64,000 nt of DNA from Liolophura sinensis (GCF_032854445.1 NC_088300.1:43209682-43273681); one strand, 5' to 3'; numbered from the stretch's first letter, positions 26,226 to 39,349 are shown. Made by a program: numbers and translations. The notes: generated by a model from the sequence alone, not told the origin.

Positions 26226-28904
26226 CACTGCGGTACATGTCTCATGTCCTATAACATCGTCTTGTACCAACATCCTTTTAGAGTACTTTTTTCACAATTT
26301 GGGTTGGGCCAAAATGTGGCGTTAGATTCATACAGCACATACATATAAATAACAAAGCTGCTAACTCTTTTTAAATGAGGATCTTAGTATGTGAATAGTC
26401 ATACTGAATAAGTACAAATGTCCAAGTTCTAATAATGTACACTTTTTTCGACACACAAACTCAAGTCAAAGTTTAATTGACGTCTTAAAATTATTCATAA
26501 AAGGTTTGGATTATTTTTTTTTACAGATTTTCTTAATACTGAGAATTATTGGATATTGAGTAGAAACTTTTGGCCTGAATGAAAAACAATTATAAAAGTT
26601 GTTTCAATCTATTTTAGGAAATCTGTTTTTAATCTTTTTCTTTGGCTACCACACGAAACTGACATCATGAAAGACCATACAGAAGCAAATGAGACCAGCA
26701 GGACACTTTAGGACATTACTCAGGATCTACGTCGGCCTTGTATCTATTATCATAAAACAAAAATTCTGAAAAACAAGTCCACACTTAAAATGGTATTACA
26801 AAAATAACTGGCACTGACTGAATGTTCGGTATTTTAAAAGCGAGAGTATGATCTCAAATCTGCTAATGTCAAAGACGAAATACACAACACTATAAATTAA
26901 AACTTTCCAGGCAATAATGTGGACAGTGTATATGGATGTACAAAGAGTACTCCATGTAATCTGGCACAAACCAATATATATAAATACGGCTGTTGAAGTC
27001 TATCAACATACTTTTTGCAATAATGGATTCACTTTGTACCGTGGACCAATACATTCAATCAAGATATTATCTCATTTTGTATAGCCTGTGTCATTTGTCC
27101 TTTGTCGCCTACATTCCGCTGTCTGTCAAATGAGTCATATTCTCCACCAAAACGGCCTTTTGTCAGTGACTCGTCACACCACAAACTCTACACTTCGATA
27201 TGTTTAACGTCCACTTCATTGCAAATAAAATACAGTATGAACACTGTTTCTAATGCATAACTCCACAAGCATGTTTTCCACACCAGAAATGATTTCCTCG
27301 CAAGAAACAGTGGCATGTTTTTTTCACCGCAGATGAAATTGTTTCCACAGTGAGAGAAACTCTTTCCACCACCAGAGAAACTCTTTCCACCACCAGAGAA
27401 ACTCTTTTCAGCGCATAATAATCCCTTTCCACCGTCCGAGAAACGGTGGGGGATCCCATACTGCACACAAGAATTTTACTACCCGGATTAAACATTTTTA
27501 TGGCAGAAAACATCTTTCTAATGTTGAAATACGTTGTCAGATTTTATTATTCCGTAATTATCTTATTTTTTTCTGGTTGATATTCGCCAACATTCCCTGA
27601 ATTTTACTCGTCCCTAATCGCACGGAGTTTGAGAATAATCCGATGAATCTTCCTATTAAGTGTTAAACCGTTGTAAAAGACGAAAATATTTTGAATGGTA
27701 ATAATAGCCCTCTGTAGCCATAAAATAAAATGCCTGGAAAACGATGAGCAGTTAAATCTAAGACAGCTTGTCCTCGTCCACACATGCTAGCATGGCTTTT
27801 TGGTTGACGGCTTATATTTTTCAGAGTGTCACAATCCATCTGAAGACAATTCGTGAATAGAGCACTACAATTTAAAGCCCAGGTCATTTAAGACAAGGAC
27901 TCACGCATAGTCGGGCAGAGCGTTTTAGTTTTACATTTATTTTTAAATTAGAAATCCCCAAACGTTAGGCCTATATCTGAAGTTGTCAGGTACATACAAC
28001 ATTACGCCGTCGTCTTTAAGTTGACAACTAGGGGTGAAATAAAGCAAGCGAAATCCTGCCTCCTAACTTTGCGCACATGTTATGTACCGTTATGGCCATC
28101 GTTGTCAGATCACCCATCCATCGTTTGTTCAAGCAGTTGTAATATGTATTCTGTTGTTAAGAAAAGCATCCGATGACGAGCCTTATGAGCGGGCAGACTG
28201 AGACCTTACAATGTAATGCTATCCGATTCCACCGTTCTATGGTATCACTGAATGCCTTCTCCCTTAGCCGAGGGCTATGTGCGTTATACATGTTTAGACG
28301 CAATCGGGACCACGAGCCGGTTTGAGAAACCTATAAGAAAGGAGAGATGTTGCGTGCTTGACAACGAGAAAATGTGGTTTACCAAAGTGCTCTTAATGAT
28401 TTTCAAAATTTGATCGCAGTTCTAGCCCTGGGGCAACCGATAACAGGAGATACCGCCGGCAATCTCTTCCACAGACATGGATATTCTTTCTGCAAATTGG
28501 TTTCATTAGAGGAGAATACGGAGCTTGACCGCTAATGAGAGTAACCCAGTATTTACAGGCTGATGCGGTTACAGGCTCACAATGGACTTGACATCCAACA
28601 GGTAGATGCCTGATATTACCAGACTGCACCCTATCTACACGCCACACACCACAATATTGTCAACCTACGGATGGCATTTGACTTCTGCATAACCCGCGGA
28701 TCCTTCCACAGTAGAAATTATCACCGAAAACAGTATTAAAACACGTAATAATGTGAGAGAGTAAGTAGTGCTCACAGCCATCATGTTTATACCTGAATTT
28801 ATAATTAGACCGAAGAAAACGGTGTGAGTTTATTTTAGTTTGGCACTTTTCATTTTTTGAACACAGCCTTTAAAAACTTAATCAACTCTGTTTGCATACC
28901 CAAA
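26226..28904. other. Mostly unique DNA
   Basis: Apart from the small 21-bp repeat at 27345-27410, no repeat, RNA or exon was recognised. Frames at 27188-27513 (minus) come from that repeat. Confidence 0.4.
27345..27410. repeat. Short 21-bp tandem repeat, about three units
   Basis: Two near-identical units 'gagaaactctttccaccacc' plus 'a' lie between diverged edge units. On the minus strand they read as FSGGGKS repeats. The array is too small to carry meaning alone. Confidence 0.85.
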
Positions 28905-29120
28905 TGAGGAGACCGAAACTCTTAAGGCCAAAATTATTCATTTAATTAACGTGATAATATGCTAATTACCACAATGCCTGGATGAAATGGAATATTAAAT
29001 AGTTTACATCGAAAAGTTTGTCGTTAAGCTAATTAAGCCTGGTAACAGATGTGTTAATGAAGTTATTTTATCCGTAAGTAGTGCTGACTGGGTGATCGGC
29101 GAGATTTGATGAGCTTCGTA
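28905..29120. promoter_or_regulatory. Candidate enhancer-like island (homeodomain and POU-type motifs)
   Basis: Within about 100 bp there are 'tttaattaac' (28941), 'tatgctaattacc' (28958, an octamer-like ATGCTAAT overlapping a TAATTA-type core) and 'gctaattaag' (29029), with 'ggtaacagatgtgttaatg' just beyond. No repeat overlaps. Dense TAAT cores with an octamer-like site are typical of developmental enhancers, but in AT-rich DNA they can arise by chance. No conservation data are available. Confidence 0.2.
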
Positions 29121-29455
29121 GCCACCCTGGGATTCTGCTCTGATCAACAACAAAGTAATTAGACTGTAGAATTAACAAACTAGGGGCTGGTACGACCCTA
29201 GGGATGGGCTCCCCATGCTGGTGATACACCGAGAGCCTTTAAGGGGGTGGGGTGGCTGGTTTTCAATAGAAAGGAAAGCTTTACACAATGATTTGTCACC
29301 CCTGTAGTGGTCAGAGACCATATTAAGCAATCACATAATACGCATGTTGTAAACACCTCCAGCAAAAGTTGATGCCTTGCCTTGAAGCAAAACTCATACT
29401 TTGTCCTACAAATCTGTTTTGATATAAAGCAGAAGCCAGACAATTCTGTCTATAG

Positions 29456-29671
29456 AATGGTTCATGCCTTTCACGATACTACAATTCCATGTCCCTATAA
29501 TTCCAAATATAATGTGCACTAAGCCCACGTGTGGACCCTGTGATGAAAGAAATGAATGTTACATACCACTCAAGCCTTGTTCAAGGTGTAGATATGTGAA
29601 ATATGGGAATATGAACGGCGGAAGTTGTGGCAAGCTGTGGTCGTTTTCTCACAAATATTGGTACACCTGGG
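29456..29671 (+). CDS. Candidate internal exon, cysteine-rich (hypothetical)
   Basis: An acceptor-like 'attctgtctatag' ends at 29455 and a strong donor match, G|GTAAGT, has GT at 29672-29673. The frame between them (shared with an ATG at 29464) is open and encodes a compact cysteine-rich segment. Counting from that ATG, Cys lie at about residues 18, 23, 26, 32, 39, 42 and 55, with CxxC pairs at 23/26 and 39/42. Aromatic residues cluster at the end. It could be a disulfide-rich or zinc-binding module, but the spacing fits no family I can name. The frame continues past the donor to 29805, where the composition loses its cysteine pattern. No neighbouring exon was found, so a chance frame is possible. 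Confidence 0.22.
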
Positions 29672-29805
29672 GTAAGTTTACGATAAAGGTCGCAATGGTG
29701 AATGGATTTGTTTTACTCAAAATTGTATTTCGATTGAAAGGAAGTAAAGTATTCATAACTGTGACCATGGCATTATGCATGTCGCCAGAGTTCCACGTGA
29801 TATGA

Positions 29806-31114
29806 CGTGGTTTCTTGGCCTTCATGATAAATAAACTAGACGACTGTGGGCCCAGGCAGAGGATCCTTCAGCCTAACTTGCGTTACTGTGTCAAAATAAA
29901 GACGCCAAATAATTTGACATTCATGATCGGTGTTTATTATAGAATCTATATGAATATAGCGTAGCATTGAGACAGTTGTTCTGATCAATTGAGCAAATGA
30001 GGACTCCGTGTTGAGAGGGAGTGTTGAAATGTGTTACCGTTGTTAAAAATGATATTTATTTATGCATCGATATTTAGACAAATGAATCAATTCAGACCAA
30101 TGAACACTGACTCAGGAGATAGTCGAACTCAATGATTGTACAGTCCTGCCTAGTTCCTATACTGACTGCGGCTCTGGGTGCTTTATAGGGTAATATTGCC
30201 ATGCACACCCCCTAGTGTAAACCATCACAACCACTGTTTGTTTTGAACCGACTAAGCAAAGTCATGCTACCACGATACACCAAACACAAATTAAAAAATT
30301 CATCTCAGATTTTGATAAGAAAAATGACAGACTTAATCACTGTTAGATGAATGATGAGATATTCATTATCTCGATAACATGCGATGAAGAATGTAGTAAA
30401 ATGTAGGTCTATGTATAACTAGACATATAAAAATTCACATTTCCTGTCAGTAATAGGTAATAAAATTATATAACTGAATTACATGTAATATGATATGTCG
30501 GGACTGAATTATTGTGTTTTATGAGAAATACAAGGGATACAAGCTGATATTACAGTTATAAGATAGTCGTGATGCTTATTATAACTGGCATCTAAGACGA
30601 ATCTTTTTCAAAGAGACGTTCTGGAAATCTTGCATTAACAATTGACGAGTAGTATGCTTCCTTATGACAGCTGCAACAAAGCCGTGTGATTTTGAGATAT
30701 TGAAAAAAAACTTTTAGCTACAATGAATTTCATGAGATTTATAACTAGTTAGCTCAGTTGATAATATGAGCTGTTATACTGAACAGTAATTTCTAACTTC
30801 CGTACATGTTGCCAACTAGAAACCCATTCTTACGGTAAACGTACTCGCGCTTCCTTACTCGTTTAAGCGATATAGCTGCGGCGTGTCTGCACAATGACGC
30901 CAGATGTTAGAGAAAAGATTAAAAAGATATGTGTGGGCATAGCCCATGTTTGCAAAACACTTACCGTGTTCGCCAACAAAACACAGCCGTTATCTGTGAT
31001 ATACTACACCTGATTTTTCAGCTACATGTCAGTTTACAGTGTTTATATGTTAATTAGCGGAACTGGTTTGTGGCCCATAATTTTAAACAGACTCCATGTC
31101 TTTATGGATGATTC
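29806..31114. other. Unique AT-rich stretch
   Basis: No repeat family, RNA or plausible exon was recognised. A tRNA-like 'gttagctcagttgat' (30749) is not followed by a B box at the right distance. Confidence 0.4.
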
Positions 31115-31205
31115 GATTTATTTTGATTGATTGGATTGGTGTTTTACGCCTTACTCGTGAATTTTTCACTTATACGACGACGGTATGGTGAGAAGAAACC
31201 GGACA
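31115..31205 (-). mobile_element. SINE-A tail fragment
   Basis: Minus strand: 'cgtcgtcgtataagtgaaaa', an altered 'cgagtaaggcgtaaaacacc' and 'aatccaatcaatc'. The 'ggtttcttctcacc' piece of the body is present. The head is absent. Confidence 0.8.
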
Positions 31206-32329
31206 TAATGTTGTTCATAATATATATCTTGTCTCGTGCCTGAAAAAAGTTTACAATGATAGATGAGTATATAGGATTAAAAGTGCGTCACGGTGTTAAA
31301 TTTAACCATACCTTGGGTTGTGACCTCTGATGAACATCTGCGTTAGAGCTGTCTGTATATTGAGAAGACAGGATACGCTGTGAAACTGTTTCTGTCGAAT
31401 AAGAATAGCTTCGTAGCATAGATGTGTACAGTGCGGTTCCGATACCTAAAACCGGTTAATCTTATTAGAGTTAATGAACATAACCTTTAATCAGAAGTAA
31501 CCTTCCCGAGGCCTTTCTGTTGTGTTAAAGAAACGAGACACCGTGTGTCTGCTCACTTGTTCGAACACTAAATCTGACCAGCATTCACTGTCCACCGTTG
31601 GTCAGTTTGGGTCATCGCCTCTAGGGATACTAGTATAGGATACTGAACATTAAGATGTGAAACTAGTTGTTTTCCTCATAAAGGTGTGTGTATGAAATGA
31701 AAATCTGTTCGGGCTCGACCTTCCATCTCAAGTTTCTGTCTGGTAAACTTTCCATTCATTTCGCTTTCATGTGACTAAACTTCATGGCTACTTTGACGTC
31801 CCGGCATTTCAAAATCCAAGGGGAACAAGTCGTTTTGAATATCAGATTTGTGCGGTTCATTTCTGGTCGAACGTAAGCTACAAATAACATATATTATACA
31901 AAATAACACAAAAAATAAGAGAGATAACTTTCAGACTGTTGCCAGATTTGTTCCAGTGTGATCAAGGCACTTTCTTGCAAAATGTCTCTGTCTTTAACAA
32001 CATCAGTTTTCACTCAAGTATCTTCTCCCACCACAGTTAATGCGCAGGCGCTTCATTTTCTTAAGAGTAATCGGCTGCAGTACATGACAGTCATTACGTA
32101 AATCGTTTCCTGCATTATTTTACAATATATACTTCTCATAATATATTCCAAACCATCATTTCCCACTACAAAAATTGTGTAAACGTTTCAGCTACAGGTG
32201 ATATATATTTGGTGCAACATTAATGTGAATTCTCACCTCGTTCCCCCTGAAAATACAGTTGGTTACTTGACCCCCCACAGGGTCACTCATGTTCACCCCT
32301 GCCCATGTTCACGCCCCACTCGTCACGCC
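31206..32329. other. Unique non-coding stretch
   Basis: Nothing recognised on either strand. Confidence 0.4.
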
Positions 32330-32660
32330 ATCAGCTGTTATTAACGATCTTGCAGATAAACCATGATTTCATCGACATCATTTATTGACAGGAAAAAGGA
32401 AACTCAGTTCCTTTTTACCCTGAATAAATTGGCTGACATCGTTTCTGATAATCTATCACTTTGTTTGGTAATTAAGGGGATTTCGGCATGGCTGAGATTT
32501 CACATGACAGATGGACCGCATAGCCGCATGTTAATTAGAAATGACACAATATTACTATATTGTGTTCCATTCTTAAACAGTAAATCTTCCTCTCTGTTGA
32601 TGCTTCAGTCTATAACACGGATTCGGCATCTCTCATTATAATGGATGCCGTTCACGAGAT
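32330..32660. promoter_or_regulatory. Candidate enhancer-like island (E-box, TALE-type and homeodomain motifs)
   Basis: Contains CAGCTG (32332), 'ttgacagg' (32385), 'taattaag' (32469), 'tgacag' (32505) and 'ttaattag' (32531). TGACAG is the core bound by MEIS-type TALE factors and TTAATTAG is a classic homeodomain core. The open frame 32363-32641 covering it has no domain-like content. The regulatory reading is inference from motifs only. Confidence 0.22.
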
Positions 32661-34859
32661 CTCTAGCCTCCATACCAGCGCCAGATCTAAGATGGATACC
32701 CCTCAGGGTTTTTTTTTTGTTTCAAACAGAAGACGATGGCTTTAATGCTGAAGATGTATGAAGCTTTCATCTCTATCTTAAATCATTCCATTCACTGGAT
32801 AGTGGCGGTGACATTTCGGTGGTGTATAGAAAGCAGTGAAGAAGTGTGAAACTGACCTCAGGTCCGCTGATCATTGCCACTATTGAAATGACACTTTCTA
32901 ACATAGCAGATGACTTTTGATACCTTTCTTGGTCGACTTTTCTGGACGGGGGCGCTCCTGGCCATACATCACGTGAACCTTTCGACAATGGCTATGTCTA
33001 CTCTGCTAGCCTGACGGGAGATGGACGATGTGTTCTTCTTAGTACCAAATATAAACCTGAAGATTCGATAACATCCTAATGTCAAAGCCTCTATGTCTGC
33101 CACTCAAGCTTATAGTCTTTCTGATTTATCGAATCTTATATAGTTGTTTTCTTAAGTGGAAAAACTACCCCAGTTTTGCCTTTGTGTGCTAATGGCCATG
33201 TCATGTTTCTCCGCCATTTGCTAAGTACAATCGGACTAAGGCCATATATATATGACAAAAGAGTGATACTTTCTATCCAGCCTATTCTACCACAGACCAG
33301 TGTAGAGATCACCCTGCGATGGACTGAGGAACTTTTATGATGCAATAAATCACACCGTTAGTGACAGAAAGCATTCTATATTCTGTTCGAACTACTACAT
33401 GCGCGTACTTCAGTTCAAATTTAACATACATTCTAAAGTTTTGGTGCTTATGTCTGTAGTTTTTTTCTGATAGATTATATAAATCCATCCAGATTAGCCC
33501 TTTGATTTAGCTCAGGGGTCAAGGCATTTCTAAACTTGTAACCATAATCTGCACCTGAAATGAAATAACTGGAACATAGTTTGGGAAATGGTACACGTGC
33601 CATGTAACAGACAGGTTCCTGATTCACTGTGAATTTATATACTGTTATTTTCTGCCAAGTTAATTGAGATTATTTGTCCGTTGTGGAGAGAACTGAACGA
33701 AGATTTCCCAGGTCTCACGCCCTGAAAGTTACAGTGGTGACAAAATGATATGGCTCTATTTCGAACGGCAATATTTCAAAATTCTGGGCCTGCTTTGTTG
33801 AATTTTTGATGTGTTGCCTGTGGGGAAGTTGTCGGCTACACGTCATGGCATGACACAGCGCGAAGCAAATGTTTGCCGATTCAGTTTTGTTAGGCTTGAA
33901 CTTGGCCTATTTACTACTTAAACGAGTAAAATGAAAAAAGGCCTCCTTTGTGACCTAGATGATGATATACGATAACAGGTCTAACCAAGACCTTCAATGC
34001 CCTTACCATGTTAAACAGTGTCTCTGTTTTCGACTTTGTGCTAAGAAAAAGCTTGTTAAAGGAAAGTCGATATACATTCCAAGCTAACGTTATGACAAGA
34101 CACTTTCACTACCGCGCAACGCTCGTTTGCAACTAGCCTCTGGCTTCTCTATAAATAATCTCTTTAATATTCTCTTCATAAGCACCAAAGTCTAATGTTT
34201 ATCCCGGTTGGGAGTTTTCCTATTGGAATATTCTATTTCTGCATGGATTTAACAAAGCGCTAACGGTTGAGAGATGAGACGTTTTCAACTGGTACATATT
34301 AGAGTGACTTATAACGGATCTATTGTTGAAGGCTTCGGGTAAGTCGGCATGTCGTGATCAGTCACGGTGACAGTGGGGTTAAATCTGCGTCAAAGTAGCC
34401 TTATTGCCTTCCATTGTTTCTTCCTTTGTGGAAATTGCGATTTGGCCACGACTGCTGAGAATGGATTACTCTTGTGGCATATTGGTTGGTAGTGTTGGGA
34501 CCATGTTGGCATGTGCGCCACGCAGTCCGCCACAAATAGACGAGCAGCGGTCCATCTCGAGATGTTCACATCATGCGACTAAATCACACTTAAATCCCCC
34601 AGAGCCGAAGCCCTTTTAATTTGGCCTTTATGTGATAATGGCATTGTCGTGTTTCACCAATGTTCATGTTGAAGTAAGAGAACTACGCGGGTCGGCTTCA
34701 TCTACACTTCATCATATCTCTTTAATTGCTCAAGACTATCAAAAGCACAATGAATTGTACTAATGAAACGAACTTAGCCTCTTAAAGTCATACAACCATA
34801 CAGGATTTTCTCATCATTCAATCATATAATACCATACCAAGTTAAAAGTATCTGGCCTT
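32661..34859. other. Unique stretch, repeat-poor
   Basis: No repeat family copies were seen. Open frames at 32773-32988, 33136-33345 and 34404-34619 lack domain signatures. Confidence 0.4.
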
Positions 34860-35010
34860 TCAACTAAGGGCAGCTATAATAGGAGTGCACTTTGTCCACC
34901 TGCTCCTCTTTATGAGGTAGTCAGCCTATCCCCGCGACAAATGATCCCACGGGTATCTTATGTGGAAAAGTTTATCGCCTAATTAATTGAAACGTCTTTA
35001 GTGTATTTGG
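34860..35010. promoter_or_regulatory. Candidate enhancer-like segment
   Basis: A CACCTG E-box (34897) and a palindromic 'taattaattg' (34980) lie in repeat-free DNA. The support is motif content only, and chance occurrence is quite possible. Confidence 0.15.
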
Positions 35011-35190
35011 GTGCTCCTTGAGCAAACCAAACGCTATGTTCTCCATTGTTTCCCGACCGGTGTGTCGTTTACGGGTGGTCAGAATTTGTCCATTTATTGC
35101 TGAGCTCGTCGGCCGGAGTAAACTTTAAGACGTTCTAGTGTTTACATGAGCGACTTATTTAAACTAGTTTTAAATAATAACACAATATTT

Positions 35191-35482
35191 TTGTATATTA
35201 AATGTGGCGACAACACAGCATTTTGAGTACTTCTAGATCAGTAAAGTCTAAGGAGTTACAATTAACATCAGTGCGTTTTTTTACCTAATCCTGCTTAAAC
35301 CATGGTGCTAATGGATGTGTAATGTGCTACTGTTTAAGCATTGACATGAACAATTAGAATAAAACCCTGGCTGAGGTAAATTGACAAGATGCTATATTTC
35401 ATCGGTTACGTGTGACCATTTACTGATAATCAAACTGTCTTTGCTGCTCTGGCTTTTCTCTCTGTGCTGTACGTCTTAATTA
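35191..35482 (+). repeat. Family C dispersed repeat, near full-length copy
   Basis: Starts 'ttgtatattaaatgtggcga', includes 'caacacagcattttgagtac', 'taaaccatggtgcta', 'caattagaataaaaccctgg' and 'ctgaggtaaattgacaagat', and ends 'tctctctgtgctgtacgtct'. This is the most complete copy and is used to recognise the others. It has no obvious terminal inverted repeats and no open frame. Confidence 0.8.
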
Positions 35483-35628
35483 GACGCCTTTTCTAGTACT
35501 TTTCTTTTTAAGTGACGAAACGACATATTTATATGTTGTTCTCTTCCTACGACACAGATAAACATGGGCATATAAGGATTCGGAGCAACGTTAAACATGA
35601 AGAGACTAGCTGAATTGGTTTTCGATAG

Positions 35629-35812
35629 ACTATTGAATGCGTGTTAGCCGACATCCCCCCTCACAATGATCTTCAGTGTTCACGCAGGGGGCTGACTGAC
35701 ATATCTGACAATGACGAAGAGGTAAAGAACCACCCATATATGGCAAATGTGTCTGGTGACGGTACCAAACGCCGTTACCCAAATTTCGCGCTCCAGATTC
35801 GAGGAACTTCAG
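35629..35812 (+). CDS. Weak internal exon candidate (hypothetical)
   Basis: A 'gttttcgatag' acceptor-like site ends at 35628 and 'acttcag|gtaaat' gives a donor-like site near 35813. The frame between is open, polar and acidic in its middle (DISDNDEEVKNHP). It lies at the start of a more GC-rich stretch (about 35.6-36.4 kb). I recognise no family and found no neighbouring exon. Chance is the main alternative. Confidence 0.12.
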
Positions 35813-36981
35813 GTAAATTCTTGAGACAGCGTAGGATTTTGCCTTGACATAGTTCCGGATGGTTTCATTAAATGGTCGGCTGTTTGAAACGGCAGCTGGT
35901 CATCTTCTCAGGGCCAAACCCGCATGTTATCCGGCAGTGTTGTAACCAGAACACACGAGGGCCTCCATCACGACAAACGGCACAATCTGAATACCCCCGC
36001 TTCTAAGGGCAAAGATCAATGTGAGCTGTGAAGGAGACCGGGGTACCCGTTAAGCCTTTGTAGGGTGAGATCTTGGAGAGCCGGCTCTGTGCTGGCCGGA
36101 CAATAGCGACCAGGCGAATAAGAGCGCTTTATACGGGGCTGTCTTGTCGTGCAGATATCAAAAGAGATGTTTTGTGTCGTGACCACCGACAAGTACAGCT
36201 CTTATCTAGGTCCCCTTGTCTCCGCGTTTTAATAACGGTCTGATAGACGTCACGATTACCGAGCACAATGGACACCTCACAGGATCCGTTCCGAAACAGT
36301 GCAACCATGATTGCAGTCTATCACTTAAGTTTACAGTCCAGTGGTGAAAGTCGATCTAATATGCCGTCATATCAGAGAGTACAAATGTAAATGACGGTCA
36401 AACAGCGGTGTCAAGCATTTTATTCAACGTTCAAGGTACTTATACACAGCGAATACCCTGTACGCATGGTTACGCATAGCTTACGCGCCTCTCCCCCATT
36501 TTAGCCTTACTTCTCGGTCCGTTAATCCAACCAATGCGTTTGTTCAGGTGCCAAGCTTCTAATGGCTTCGTGTTGATCTGAATTAATACAAGACATCTGC
36601 TTTGAATAATATACGGACGACAATTTTCCCATGACTGCTGACCAGTTTCTATGGGTATTGCAATCAGATGCAAGAAAAACGAATCGTTTAATTTATCTTG
36701 GAAAAAGAGAACAGTTATGTTTTTTCATTGTCTGCTTATAATAAGGAAAGCCAAACCATAGAGTTACATCGCATAAGATTGAAAACAAAGTATAATATAA
36801 ATATTGTATCTCAACTGAAAACGTTAACCTAATGCAGACATCTCTTCTGGTATAAGCTCCAACTGCCTAGATTATGTCATCAAACGATACAGAGAGAAGT
36901 GTTTTTAAAATAGTTCCCCAAATCATGATTCCGTCGCCATAAAACCCCAATTTTACAGAGAATCAGTGTCGCACTTTCGCA
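35813..36981. other. GC-richer unique stretch grading into AT-rich DNA
   Basis: About 35.85-36.35 kb is visibly richer in G and C than its surroundings and carries no repeat. The cause is not apparent: it could be a conserved non-coding element or an unrecognised exon cluster. The rest is ordinary. Confidence 0.3.
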
Positions 36982-36984
36982 CAA

Positions 36985-37300
36985 TTTTTCACTCATATGA
37001 CCACGAAGGAATTCTTAGATTGCATGTACGTGTAATGTGCCTCCTTTTTGCAGGACGGATTTCCACAGCTCTTTTATGTAGTGCTTCTTCATTGAGACGA
37101 CTTAACGAAAGCAAGTAAGCCAAACCGCCCGAGCCATTGTACTGATACGGGCCTACCAGTCGTTGCACTATCCCCTAATGCTGAACGCCAAGCGAAGAAC
37201 TTACAACTTCCTCTTTTAAGGTTTGAGATGTGACCCGGCCCTGGATCAACAGCTCCCGAAACGGACGCTCTATCAACTGAGCTGTTGAGGCCGGTCGACA
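36985..37300 (-). mobile_element. SINE-B, near full length
   Basis: The minus strand reads: tRNA-like head 'agctcagttgatagagcgtc' and 'cgtttcggga', B-box-like 'ggatcca'-type remnant, 'gaggaagttgtaagttc', 'cgcttggcgttcagcattag' and 'gggatagtgcaacgactgg', then 'gcctccttgttgc'-like reverse segments through 'aattccttcgtggtcatatg'. The CACT-type tail is mostly lost. Related copies are at 38088, 45163, 56945 and 61152. Confidence 0.85.
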
Positions 37301-38087
37301 GAGAATTACATTCTATGCTTTGTAAGAAATATGAAAGATTAATGTCCACTGAAAGAATTTATTAGCTGATAATTTTTATCAAACAAATTTGTTTGGTTTC
37401 ATTATTAAGTGAAATTGAAAGGATATACTTTATGTCACTCATGTAATACTAGTGCGTCTTTGGTGTCATATATCATGATTTGGACAAAGAAGCAGAGATC
37501 TTCCAATTATATACAAAGGAAGTACATAAAATGGATTTTGTGTACAAATACGAGGACTTTCACTTTGTGGAACGACTCACTGTGCAAATATGAAATATTG
37601 CTGTCAAGGTTCTTTACATCTGCAATTGATTCACAAATAAAGCGTGTAGGTTTTTGTAAATTGACCATCTCTGGCATTGAAAATATTAAATGATTCGTTG
37701 GAGATTTAAAAATAAAAACTGTTATGCCTGTCCATTTGCTGTGTGACGTAATCAGTAAGAGATTGCTGACAGTCTGCTATCTAGTCACTAAAGTGGGAAG
37801 TAATACATTTACATTCCTGGTAGGTATCGCCGTTTTTTTTTTCCTCCAGGCAATTTTTTTTCCAACCGTATGCCTGTGACAGTCTTAGTAAACACGTTCA
37901 AATGAAAACTGTCTCCATGTCTGGCCAAAAATATGGTTGAAGACTGGACAATTTGTTGGAAACATTCACCTATAAATTCTAAATACCGCACCATTCACAA
38001 TGTCATACAATGAAAATGGTTTATACTATAAGCTGTTTCTCATTGTTGGTATCAGATTTAATCTAAAATTACTTCAGTCACTTTGTG
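37301..38087. other. Unique non-coding stretch between SINE-B copies
   Basis: Apart from poly-T runs near 37833 and 37853, nothing was recognised. The open frame at 37409-37693 has no domain-like content. Confidence 0.4.
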
Positions 38088-38232
38088 AATGAGTGCTTAG
38101 TGAGTGCTCAGAGTTTAGCGTCACATGACAACGAAGGAGTCCTTAGAGTGCATGTACGTGTAATGTGCCTCCTTGTTGCAGAAAGGGTTTCCACGGCTCT
38201 GTTATCTAGTGCTGCTTCACTGAGACAACATA
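38088..38232 (-). mobile_element. SINE-B copy, 3' half
   Basis: On the minus strand: 'ctcagtgaagcagcacta', 'cacattacacgtacatgcac', 'tctaaggactccttcgttgt' and a degraded 'gagcactcactaagcactc' tail. It lies about 1 kb from another minus-strand SINE-B. Heads and truncation points differ, so two insertions are likelier than one duplication. Confidence 0.82.
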
Positions 38233-39349
38233 CCTCAATCACTTTGTACCGTACCTAGGAAGCAGGAACATATAGGTATTTTAGCGTTGTATCTACATCA
38301 GGTCGACCGTATCATCTACAGTATAATATTTCCGATACGTAATTTAAACCTGTTATTTCTACACGCAGTACTTAAACTGGTAAGTTTGATACGAAACATA
38401 ACATATACAATTAAGTTATGTTTAAGGGTAAGCAACATTCTATATCAACTGGAGACCTGAGACCGGTTAAAAATATATTGTTTGGCACAATGACATTATA
38501 GCACCATTATTGAACTAACAATTTTCTTCATCCACTTTCATCACGAACCCATACTTAAGGCAGCATTAAAAGTTAGCCTATACTCCATGAAGCACGTGTG
38601 CAGATAACTGTTTACTACAGAAATCAATTTGATTAAAATAAATAATTTAACCTAAATCCTACAAACATGTACAAATCCAACCTATTGCTTTGACACAGGA
38701 CATTTGTGAACCAGTAAATTTATTTTGTACCTTAACATTAACGCATATCTAAATGCTGTGAGAAACTTTCTTAATCCTTACTTTCCTCGTTTCGGTGTTG
38801 CAGTAACACTAAGATTTCCAGAGGGTGATCATTTAATCAGTTTATTTCCATACGCTAGTGGGGCTAAATATACATCGGTTTACCAGATTGTTGTGTTTTG
38901 TGTTCTGATTTAACTCCCGATCCACCCCGATTGCATCAAAAAGAGTTCCCTGGGGTGAATATTTGATCGGGGACATTTTACGTGCGCAATAACTAGATTA
39001 CAATGTTTTGTTGATCATAGGAATACCAAATAATGTCAAAGATAATCTGTCAAATTTTATACATATTCTCACTTAGATCGTGATATAAAACGACATTAAC
39101 AATGATGAAGACTTGGCGTCCGTCTTCGGAAGTTTTTAAAGCCAAAACCAATGCTTTGTAAAGGGCTTAAGCAAGAGCGAGTGCTTAAACTGGCACTGCA
39201 ATCGTCTTTAAAAACTGTGTTGTGTTAATAACAACATCATTATGACTCCACAAATTCTTCATCTATACAAAAAAACTTCTTTTGTTTTATTAATTTACTT
39301 ATTTCTTCTTTTATAATAAAGTTTAAAAATTTTCCACTTTTGCATTAGT
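38233..39349. other. Unique non-coding stretch
   Basis: Nothing recognised. The frame 38725-38913 has no domain-like content. Confidence 0.4.

Noticed and set aside
25513-26238. 241-codon minus-strand frame with VCGRTHG-type repeats, and the overlapping 161-, 157-, 115-, 101- and 100-codon frames
   Set aside because: All are readings of one 21-bp minisatellite whose length is a multiple of three. No flanking coding sequence or splice context was seen.
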